64,000 nucleotides of DNA. Origin: Pseudomonas sp. BGI-2. Its GTDB lineage: Bacteria > Pseudomonadota > Gammaproteobacteria > Pseudomonadales > Pseudomonadaceae. Positions 29,220-35,934 of this stretch are shown here, one piece after another. Positions within the stretch are counted from its first letter, which is position 1; each line of letters begins with the position of its first letter. The DNA lies in NCBI RefSeq assembly GCF_004310295.1, contig NZ_SISB01000030.1:1-64000 (forward strand), in the 5' to 3' direction. The notes beneath the pieces were generated by a model that did not search any database, was not told the origin of the DNA, and saw only the letters and a list, made by a program, of their open reading frames with translations. The translations under genes and the position numbers were made by a program.

Positions 29220-30209
29220 ATGGACCTTCAGGCGTTTCTCACTCGCCAATCACCGGACTACGCCGATACTCAGGCGCTAGGCCGGTGCCTGCGGACGCTG
29301 GTGGAGGCTGGACTCGATCAACTTCCACTGCCCGGCAGCGGCCAGACGCTGGAGCGATTCCAGCGGTTGGCCGAGGTCGGCGGCCATGACCTCGGGTTGT
29401 GCAAATTGTACGAAGGCCATACCGATGCGCTGGCAATCATCCAGCAACTCGGTGGCTCGCCAACCCCCGGCAGCACGTGGGGCATGTGGGCGGCCGAACC
29501 GCCACAAGCGCGGGTACTCGTCCGTCCGCAAGGCCATATGGTCGTGTTGAACGGGCGAAAGGCCTGGTGCTCTGGCGCAGCGGTGTTGAGTCATGCGTTG
29601 CTCACGGCCTGGGATCATCACGACCGTCAGCAATTGGTCGCGGTGGCGCTGGATCAACCCGGTGTGACCGTCACCGATCAGGGCTGGCAAGCGGTCGGCA
29701 TGGGCGCCACCGGAAGCGTCGAAGTGCTGTTCGAAGGCGCTGAAGCGCAAGCCATCGGCTACCGCGGCGATTACCTGCAACGGCCCGGTTTCTGGCAAGG
29801 CGGAATCGGCATTGCCGCGTGCTGGTACGGCGCGGCACAGAGCATCGCCGAACGCCTGCGTAGCCATTGCGCCCAACATGAAGAACCCTATGCCCTCGCC
29901 CACTTGGGCGCTGTCGACAGCGCGATGCATGCCGCTGCCGAGGTGCTACGGTTCAGTGCATTGATGATCGACGCCGCACCGCTGGACGACGCCGAACTGC
30001 TGGCCCGGCGTGCTCGGGCGGTGGTGGAACACGCCGCCGAACAGGTGATGTTGCACGTTGGTCACGCCCTCGGGGCCGGTCCCTACTGTAGGGATCGGCA
30101 GTTCGCCCGACTGATCGCCGACCTGCCGGTATTCCTGCGCCAAAGCCACGCCGAACGCGACCTCGCCGCCCTCGGACAGCAAGTCATTACCGGGACATGG
30201 ACGTTATGA
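29220..30209 (+). CDS. Acyl-CoA dehydrogenase-like flavoprotein
   Basis: 329 residues, shorter than the usual ~380 of the family. The middle has the acyl-CoA dehydrogenase beta-domain (LNGRKAWCSGAAVLSHALLTA, VGMGATGSVEVLFEG) and the C-terminal helical bundle (GIAACWYGAAQSIAERL, VVEHAAEQVMLHVGHALGAGPYC). A canonical catalytic glutamate is not obvious to me. The ATG at 29220 is two bases after glgX and follows GAGGAAG. The ACAD fold is also used by dehydrogenases and hydroxylases acting on sugars or carrier-bound substrates. It heads a coupled run with PIG-L, methyltransferase and glycosyltransferase genes, so fatty-acid oxidation is an unlikely role. Confidence 0.75.
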   Translation: MDLQAFLTRQSPDYADTQALGRCLRTLVEAGLDQLPLPGSGQTLERFQRLAEVGGHDLGLCKLYEGHTDALAIIQQLGGSPTPGSTWGMWAAEPPQARVLVRPQGHMVVLNGRKAWCSGAAVLSHALLTAWDHHDRQQLVAVALDQPGVTVTDQGWQAVGMGATGSVEVLFEGAEAQAIGYRGDYLQRPGFWQGGIGIAACWYGAAQSIAERLRSHCAQHEEPYALAHLGAVDSAMHAAAEVLRFSALMIDAAPLDDAELLARRARAVVEHAAEQVMLHVGHALGAGPYCRDRQFARLIADLPVFLRQSHAERDLAALGQQVITGTWTL

Positions 30210-30964
30210 AAATCAACCCTATCGTCGGCCAGGGCACGCCGCTTCATGTCTGGCAGACTTCCAGTCACCTGGCGCAGTTGCCGGTCATCGACATCCTGAG
30301 CCTGGTGCCGGAAGGCGCCCGCGCGGTGATCATCGCCCCGCACCCGGATGACGAAGTGCTGGGCTGCGGCGGTTTCCTGCAATTGCTCGCCGCCGCTGGC
30401 CGCCCTTTGCAACTGATTTCGGTCACCGATGGCAGTGCCAGCCACCCCGGCTCGAAGCGCTGGCCGGTAGAGCGCCTGAGCGCGGTCCGGCCTCAGGAAT
30501 CGGTCGAAGCTTTGCGTCGTCTTGGCCTGCCATTGCACAGTCTGAAATGGCTGCGCGGCGGTTTCAAGGACAGCCAGGTCGCGGCTCGGGAAACCGAATT
30601 GAGCGAATTCATCGAACATCATCTGCGCCCCAACGACGTGGTGTTCACAACGTGGTGCGAAGACGGCCACTGCGATCACGAAGCCGTGGGCCGGGCCAGT
30701 GCCGCAGCGGCAAAGCGCGTCGGTGCGACCGTGCATGAACTGCCCGTGTGGACCTGGCACTGGGCGGCGCCCGAAGACAGTTTCGTGCCGTGGCACCGGG
30801 CGCGAAAAATCCTCCTGGCGCCGCATCTGGTCGCACGTAAACGCCACGCAATCCACGCCTTCGCCAGCCAGCTGGAAGGTGACCCTCAAATCGGCTTGCC
30901 GCCGGTGCTGGCGCCCTATGTGCTGGAGCGGCTGCTGCAACCGTTCGAGGTGGTGTTCTTATGA
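30206..30964 (+). CDS. PIG-L family N-acetyl-sugar deacetylase
   Basis: 252 residues, zinc-dependent de-N-acetylase of the MshB/PIG-L/LmbE type. The signature APHPDDEVLGCGG gives H46, D48 (general base) and D49 (metal ligand). The third ligand histidine is likely in DGHCDHEAVGRA near residue 157. Family members remove acetate from GlcNAc-linked molecules. The ATG overlaps the preceding stop (ATGA), and the methyltransferase start overlaps its own stop. A paralogue lacking D48 lies at 32342. The substrate is unknown; context suggests a glycoconjugate made by the linked glycosyltransferase. Confidence 0.88.
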   Translation: MKINPIVGQGTPLHVWQTSSHLAQLPVIDILSLVPEGARAVIIAPHPDDEVLGCGGFLQLLAAAGRPLQLISVTDGSASHPGSKRWPVERLSAVRPQESVEALRRLGLPLHSLKWLRGGFKDSQVAARETELSEFIEHHLRPNDVVFTTWCEDGHCDHEAVGRASAAAAKRVGATVHELPVWTWHWAAPEDSFVPWHRARKILLAPHLVARKRHAIHAFASQLEGDPQIGLPPVLAPYVLERLLQPFEVVFL

Positions 30965-31560
30965 GCGTCGAGGATCGCTATTTCGACGGTTTGTTTGCCG
31001 GCAACGATGATCCCTGGTCCTTTCGTCAGCGCTGGTATGAACAGCGCAAACGCGCCATCACTCTCGCTGCATTGCCCCGCCCGCACTACCGGGCGATCTT
31101 TGAACCCGGCTGTGCCAACGGCGAGCTGAGCTTTGAGCTGGCCAGCCGTTGCGATCGCCTCCTGTGTTGCGACACCGCCGCCGCGGCCGTCACGCTGGCT
31201 CGCACCCGACTCGGGCCGTTCGACCACGCCGAAGTTCGCCAAAGCCGTTTGCCTGCTGATTGGCCGGAGGAAAAATTCGACCTGATCGTGCTCAGCGAAG
31301 TCGGCTATTACCTCGACACCGACGACCTGAAATGCCTGATCGATCAGGCCGAAAACTCGCTGACCGCCGACGGCCAACTTCTGGCCTGCCACTGGCGTCC
31401 CCCCATCGACGGCTGCCCGCAGAATGCCCGGCAGGTCCATGACTTGCTCCACGAACACTTGAATTTGCCGCGCCTGGTCCTGCATCAGGAAGCGGATTTT
31501 CTGCTGGAACTCTGGAGTCGTGAACCACGCTCCGTGGCGGCTCTGGAGGGCTTGCGATGA
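30961..31560 (+). CDS. SAM-dependent methyltransferase, NodS-like
   Basis: 199 residues. It begins with the NodS-type motif YFDGLFAGNDDPWSFRQRWYEQRK followed by motif I FEPGCANGELSFELA (about 47-61), CDTAAAAVTLAR and DLIVLSEVGYYL. NodS proteins N-methylate the deacetylated glucosamine of Nod factors, and similar proteins are often found beside PIG-L deacetylases. That pairing suggests methylation of the amine exposed by the neighbouring enzyme (inference). Overlapping start and stop codons tie it to both neighbours. Confidence 0.82.
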   Translation: MSVEDRYFDGLFAGNDDPWSFRQRWYEQRKRAITLAALPRPHYRAIFEPGCANGELSFELASRCDRLLCCDTAAAAVTLARTRLGPFDHAEVRQSRLPADWPEEKFDLIVLSEVGYYLDTDDLKCLIDQAENSLTADGQLLACHWRPPIDGCPQNARQVHDLLHEHLNLPRLVLHQEADFLLELWSREPRSVAALEGLR

Positions 31561-32216
31561 TTGGCATTCTGATCCCCGCGCATAACGAAGAAGACTTGCT
31601 CGGAGATTGCCTTGAGGCGGCCCTGCTCGCCGCGCAACACGAACTGCTGGACGGTGAAACGGTCGAGGTGCTGGTGGTGCTCGACAGTTGCACCGACCGA
31701 TCCTCGGAGATCGTCAGCGCTTACCCGGTGCACAGCCTGGCGATCGAGGCGCGTAACGTCGGCCAGGCCCGAGCGGCCGGAGCGCGGTTTCTGCTGGATC
31801 GCGGGGTGCGCTGGATTTCCTGTTCCGATGCCGATAGCCGTGTGGCGCAGGATTGGCTGGTGGCGCAACTGGCCCTCGACGTCGATGCCGTGTGCGGCAC
31901 GGTCACGGTGGATGCGTGGCATGAGTCGATCGATGAATCGGCACAGATTCGCTATCACCAGAGCTATCAGGCCCGCGAAGGCCATCGGCACATTCATGGC
32001 GCCAATCTGGGCATCAGTGCTGACGCCTATCAGCGCGCCGGCGGTTTCGAACCGCTGGCCTGTGATGAAGACGTGCAACTGGTGCGACAACTCGAACGCT
32101 GCGGCGCCAATATTGCCTGGAGCCATCGCCCGCAAGTACTCACCAGTGCTCGACTGGACAGTCGGGCGCGCGGTGGTTTCAGCGATTATTTGCGAGGCCT
32201 GGCACAGGTTGGTTAA
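31557..32216 (+). CDS. Family 2 glycosyltransferase
   Basis: 219 residues, GT-A fold. The start IGILIPAHNEEDLLGDCLEAA, the nucleotide-binding aspartate in VLVVLDSCTDRSSEI and the DxD-like ISCSDADSRV are characteristic. The acceptor region GFEPLACDEDVQLVRQLE is also present. No membrane segments, so it is a soluble enzyme acting on a small or lipid acceptor at most peripherally. The ATG overlaps the methyltransferase stop. It completes the acyl-CoA-dehydrogenase-like/PIG-L/methyltransferase run and may supply the sugar that is deacetylated and methylated. An A9 tract follows the stop. Confidence 0.82.
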   Translation: MIGILIPAHNEEDLLGDCLEAALLAAQHELLDGETVEVLVVLDSCTDRSSEIVSAYPVHSLAIEARNVGQARAAGARFLLDRGVRWISCSDADSRVAQDWLVAQLALDVDAVCGTVTVDAWHESIDESAQIRYHQSYQAREGHRHIHGANLGISADAYQRAGGFEPLACDEDVQLVRQLERCGANIAWSHRPQVLTSARLDSRARGGFSDYLRGLAQVG

Positions 32217-32341
32217 AAAAAAACGTCTCAGATGTCACCACTACGCGACGAATAGCCTTACTTGAGCAATACTCTGCTCGCGGCAATCCAGGGTACGGAG
32301 CGCTGCACATTGCTATCAAACTGAACAAGGACGTAGCGCCG

Positions 32342-33100
32342 ATGAAATCCGTTTCCATCATCGAAAGCAGCCTGCCAGGACAAATCTGGAACAGCGCCCG
32401 GCAGCTGGACAACATCCCCGTCATCAACACCGAGACCCTGGTCCCCGCTGGCGCACGCGCCGTGGTGATCGCGCCGCATCCCGGCGATGAAGTGGTCACC
32501 TGCGGCGGTTTGCTGCAGCTGCTGTCCACCCTCGGTCATCCCCTGCAAATTATCTCGCTCACCGATGGCAGCGCCAGCCATCCGGGTTCGCAACAATGGT
32601 CAGAGAAGCGTCTGAGTGTGTTTCGCGGCCAGGAAAGCGTCGAAGCCTTGCGCCGGCTGGGATTGCCGATGCACAGCCTGAAGTGGATCCGCGGCGGCTT
32701 TACCGACAACGCCCTGGCCGAGCGTGAAACCCAAATGACCCAATTCATCGCCCGTTATTTGCGCCCCGGCGACGTGGTGTTCAGCACCTGGCGTGAAGAC
32801 GGTACCTCCGATCATGACGCCGTCGGCCGTGCGAGCGCCAATGCGGCGAGCATGGTCGGGGCAACGCTCAACGAACTGCCGGTCTGGGCCTGGCACTGGC
32901 CGACGCGCGATCAAGGACTCTTTCCCTGGCATCGTGCGCGCAAAGTACGCCTTGACACCTGGACCGTCGCGCGCAAAAGCCACGCCACCCATGCCTACGC
33001 CAGCCAGCTCGACGGCGAACCGGCCATCGGCATCGCACCGCTGCTACCCCGGGTGATTCTGGAGCGCATGCGCTTGCCCTATGAAGTCGTCTTCGTCTGA
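32342..33100 (+). CDS. PIG-L family protein with altered active site
   Basis: 252 residues, clearly a paralogue of the gene at 30206, alike along the whole length (IAPHP-DE, LRRLGLPMHSLKW, RGGFTDNALAERE, WAWHWPTRD). The signature reads APHPGDEVVTCGG: H46 and D49 remain but the catalytic-base aspartate D48 is glycine (codon GGC at 32483-32485). The later DH ligand pair (SDHDAVGRA) is kept. Deacetylase activity should be strongly reduced or lost, unless another residue substitutes. The ATG at 32342 has AAGGA about 12 bases upstream. It is separated from the glycosyltransferase by 125 bases and may be transcribed with it. Confidence 0.85.
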   Translation: MKSVSIIESSLPGQIWNSARQLDNIPVINTETLVPAGARAVVIAPHPGDEVVTCGGLLQLLSTLGHPLQIISLTDGSASHPGSQQWSEKRLSVFRGQESVEALRRLGLPMHSLKWIRGGFTDNALAERETQMTQFIARYLRPGDVVFSTWREDGTSDHDAVGRASANAASMVGATLNELPVWAWHWPTRDQGLFPWHRARKVRLDTWTVARKSHATHAYASQLDGEPAIGIAPLLPRVILERMRLPYEVVFV

Positions 33101-33112
33101 CTGCCCACTTCC

Positions 33113-33294
33113 TGTAGCAGCTGTCGAGCCTGCCTTGTGGCGAGGGGATTTAGCGAAACGTCGCACCGCCCCGTTCGGCTGCGAAGCAGTCGTGAATTCT
33201 GCAAGTGCGGTGTGAATGGCGGAATGCTGGGGCCGCTTCGCAGCCCAACGGGGATAAATCCCCTCGCCACAAGGCAAGCTCGACAGCTGCTACA
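33113..33294. repeat. Nested inverted-repeat element
   Basis: The outer arms TGTAGCAGCTGTCGAGC/GCTCGACAGCTGCTACA continue into inner arms CTTGTGGCGAGGGGATTTA/TAAATCCCCTCGCCACAAG, and further inside CCGTTCGGCTGCGAAGCAG pairs loosely with CGCTTCGCAGCCCAACGG. The whole unit is about 180 bases and can fold into one long hairpin. It combines the termini of two repeat families found separately elsewhere (10616 and 14942). Confidence 0.8.
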
Positions 33295-33388
33295 TTTTTG
33301 TGTGAACGCTGCTGGCGACGAATCACTCTGAACTGCCTGCCGCTGAATCAGTCGCATAACTAAGCAGCCCAGATTCAGAGGAGTGAAC

Positions 33389-34189
33389 GTGACCAGCGAT
33401 TCCGAGCAGCGAGCCGTCGAATCAGTGCCCTTGAACACGCCCCCGGTGATTCATCGTTTGAGGGTGCTGACGGTCAACACCCATAAGGGGTTTACCGCCT
33501 TCAACCGGCGATTCATTCTCCCGGAACTGCGCGAAGCGGTGCGCAGTACATCGGCCGATATCGTCTTCCTGCAAGAAGTGGTCGGCGAACACGATCGGCA
33601 TTCTTCCCGCTACAACGACTGGCCGCAGACTTCGCAATACGAGTTCCTGGCCGACAGTATGTGGAGCGATTTCGCCTACGGCCGCAACGCCGTTTACCCC
33701 GACGGTCATCACGGCAACGCCTTGTTGTCGAAATACCCGATTCGCGAACACCGCAACCTCGATGTCTCGATCACCGGCCCCGAACGGCGCGGGTTGCTGC
33801 ACTGCGTACTGGACGTGCCGGGGCACGCTGAAGTCCACGCGATCTGCGTGCATTTGAGTCTGCTGGAAAGCCATCGCCAGTTGCAGCTCCAGCTGCTCTG
33901 CCAACTGCTCGAATCCTTGCCCGACGATGCGCCAGTGATCATCGCCGGTGACTTCAACGACTGGCAGCTGCACGGCAACGCCGCCCTCGCCCGTCGCGAT
34001 TATCTGCACGAAGCCTTCGAACACCACAATGGTCGTCCGGCGAAAACCTACCCCGCGCGTTTTCCGCTGCTGCGCCTGGACCGGGTCTACCTGCGCAACG
34101 CCAGCAGCCACAATCCGCGCATTCTCGGCAACAAACCCTGGACGCACCTGTCGGATCATTTGCCATTGGCGGTTGAAGTGCACCTCTGA
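33389..34189 (+). CDS. Endonuclease/exonuclease/phosphatase family protein
   Basis: 266 residues from the GTG at 33389, chosen because AGAGGAG sits at a proper distance; the GTG at 33383 would overlap it. Motifs of the EEP fold appear in order: LTVNTHKG, IVFLQEVVGEHD, YGRNAVYPDGHHGNALLSK, IAGDFNDW and LSDHLPLAVEV. These provide the Asp/Glu/His metal site of Mg-dependent phosphodiesterases. There is no signal peptide. An equivalent gene lies beside glgB in P. aeruginosa (PA2154, from memory). Substrates of this superfamily range from DNA to phospholipids, so no specific role is assigned. Confidence 0.85.
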   Translation: MTSDSEQRAVESVPLNTPPVIHRLRVLTVNTHKGFTAFNRRFILPELREAVRSTSADIVFLQEVVGEHDRHSSRYNDWPQTSQYEFLADSMWSDFAYGRNAVYPDGHHGNALLSKYPIREHRNLDVSITGPERRGLLHCVLDVPGHAEVHAICVHLSLLESHRQLQLQLLCQLLESLPDDAPVIIAGDFNDWQLHGNAALARRDYLHEAFEHHNGRPAKTYPARFPLLRLDRVYLRNASSHNPRILGNKPWTHLSDHLPLAVEVHL

Positions 34190-34734
34190 GTTTTCATCCC
34201 ATTAAGGCGCGTTAACCACGACGTAGGTCACATGACTGCCCTGATACTGCGGTTGATACCAGGTCGGTCCACACTCGTTTCCAGAACGGTATCCCGGGAC
34301 ACAGGGCTGATCGTCGGGGTAGCGTTCGCGGTCATTTCAGCGCCGCATTACTGACAGAATCGAGACACCCAATCAGCAGGACAACTGTGCACTGAACCTC
34401 GCTTTGGCAGACCGATAGCCCGCTATCCAAAGGCTCTGGCACGCGGGTTTTTTGACGATTTTTCGTACAAACAAGAACTTAGATGCGCGCCGTAAATCAG
34501 TCACTTGGGAGCACTAAAATACCACTACCACTTATCGGCCATTTTCTTGACGCGATGTCAAGGATCTTCTTAGCTACACGTTACTACCCCCGGAAATTCC
34601 ACCAGGGGCAAACCTCCAGGACACCCGCGAAATCGGGCGACCAGCGGCTTGCCTCAATCCATTCGGTCGCCCCTCATTCGGGGTAGGAGAGACGCCAAAG
34701 CGAGATTCGGCATGCGATTGCAAGGTAGACCCCC
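34190..34734. other. 545-base gap with a possible gene remnant
   Basis: No intact gene. The first 150 bases hold a coding-like minus-strand frame without a start (described separately). The rest is less GC-rich than the surroundings. A CCCGC/GCGGG stem followed by TTTTTT around 34419-34449 could end transcription. The promoter of the autotransporter gene should be in the last 150 bases. The open frame at 34483-34686 has no ribosome-binding site and atypical composition. Confidence 0.45.
34202..34336 (-). pseudogene. Possible C-terminal remnant of a small gene
   Basis: The minus-strand frame encodes about 44 residues (ending SHVTYVVVNAP, with ERYPDDQPCVPGYRSGNEC before it) with typical codon use and a TAA stop. 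An in-frame TGA lies immediately upstream and no start codon is available. It may be the tail of a decayed secreted or cysteine-containing protein. I do not recognise the family. Confidence 0.3.
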
Positions 34735-35808
34735 ATGAAAACTTCATTCACCCATCAAGAGATCAAAATCACTTTCTGCACCGTCTCGAGTTCGCTGCTG
34801 CTGTGTTCTTCCATGGAGGTGCAAGCAGGGCCCGCAGAGAATGAAACCGCCCCCAGGTATCGCCAGGATATTTCGGTAATGACCTTGCCCACGGTCAATA
34901 TCACCGCCCCCTACCCTGGCCACTTCAGCGCCGCCTCCGATACAAGAAGTTCACACCTGACCATCGAAGACGCCGCGCCTTCGGCCTGGGATCAGCTGTA
35001 CGGGCAGGCTTCGCGACAAGCACAGACCGATGTGATGGCGCAGGGCTTTTCCAGCCCTGGCAGTACAGAATTCAAAGGCCCGGCGATCCTGACCCTGCAG
35101 AGCGGTAGCGGCCATACCCAGCGGGTCGGCCTGATCGGCGGGATGACTCAGTTACAAGGCAACAGCAACGGCCTGCTGACCAGTCGCGCACTCGCCGACC
35201 CCGCCACGGACACCCTCAACCTTCAAGGCCAGAGCCTCGGCGCCTACTGGAGCCTGACCGGGCCCCAAGGCTGGCACGTGGATTTGTCGGCCAGCGGCGG
35301 CCGGGTCAACGGTTTCAGCCGTAACGACCAGGGTGCTCGGATGGCGACCGAAGGCAGCGCGGTGACGTTGTCGGTGGAAGGCGGTTTTCCGATTGGCCTG
35401 AGCGATAACTGGGTGGTCGAACCGCAAGCGCAGTTGATCAATCAACGCATCACACTGGATACACCTTATGCCGGCTCAGGCAATGCGTCGTCCAGCGACC
35501 TGACGTCCTGGAGCGGCCGGGTCGGCGCACGATTGAAAGGTAGTTACGACATTAACGGCCTGGGGGTCGAACCCTATGTGCGGACCAACGTGTGGCACAC
35601 CGTATACACCGGCAATACCGTGACCCTCGATCAGGTCGACAAGATCAGCAGCAGTCGCCATTCATCGACGGTCGAAGTGGGTTTGGGGCTGGTGGCGAGA
35701 GTTACGCCTGCGGTGAGTTTTTACGTCAGTGCCGATTACAGCAGTGATGTGGATGACAATGATTTGAATGGATTGATCGGGAGTCTGGGTGTGCGGATGC
35801 GGTGGTGA
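34735..35808 (+). CDS. Autotransporter beta-domain protein
   Basis: 357 residues. The N-terminus has a signal-like stretch (ITFCTVSSSLLLCSSMEVQAGP). Residues ~40-110 are a short linker-like region, and the rest alternates amphipathic strands (TQRVGLIGGMTQ, LGAYWSLTGPQGWHVDLSASGG, GVEPYVRTNVWHTVY) ending in RMRW, as in type V autotransporter barrels with a C-terminal aromatic residue for BAM recognition. There is almost no passenger (fewer than 100 residues), so it is a remnant, a barrel with a small surface domain or a partner for another passenger. It stands alone. Confidence 0.8.
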   Translation: MKTSFTHQEIKITFCTVSSSLLLCSSMEVQAGPAENETAPRYRQDISVMTLPTVNITAPYPGHFSAASDTRSSHLTIEDAAPSAWDQLYGQASRQAQTDVMAQGFSSPGSTEFKGPAILTLQSGSGHTQRVGLIGGMTQLQGNSNGLLTSRALADPATDTLNLQGQSLGAYWSLTGPQGWHVDLSASGGRVNGFSRNDQGARMATEGSAVTLSVEGGFPIGLSDNWVVEPQAQLINQRITLDTPYAGSGNASSSDLTSWSGRVGARLKGSYDINGLGVEPYVRTNVWHTVYTGNTVTLDQVDKISSSRHSSTVEVGLGLVARVTPAVSFYVSADYSSDVDDNDLNGLIGSLGVRMRW

Positions 35809-35842
35809 GTGTCTGACTTCAGATGTGCGTTGTCCGGTCCGA

Positions 35843-35926
35843 CGCCATCGCGAGCAAGCTCGCTCCCACAGTGGTTTTGTGTTCGACACAGATCCAATGT
35901 AGGAGCGAGGCTTGCCCGCGAAAGCG
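35843..35926. repeat. REP doublet, one arm diverged
   Basis: GCCATCGCGAGCAAGCTCGCTCCCACA faces TGTAGGAGCGAGGCTTGCCC across about 35 bases, between the convergent autotransporter and glgB genes. The left arm belongs to the CGAGCAAGCTCG variant and the right arm to the GAGGCTTGCCC variant. Confidence 0.8.
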
Positions 35927-35934
35927 GTTTTAGA

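Noticed and set aside
34483..34686. 67-codon plus-strand frame upstream of the autotransporter gene
   Set aside because: Composition is unlike a Pseudomonas gene and no Shine-Dalgarno precedes the ATG.
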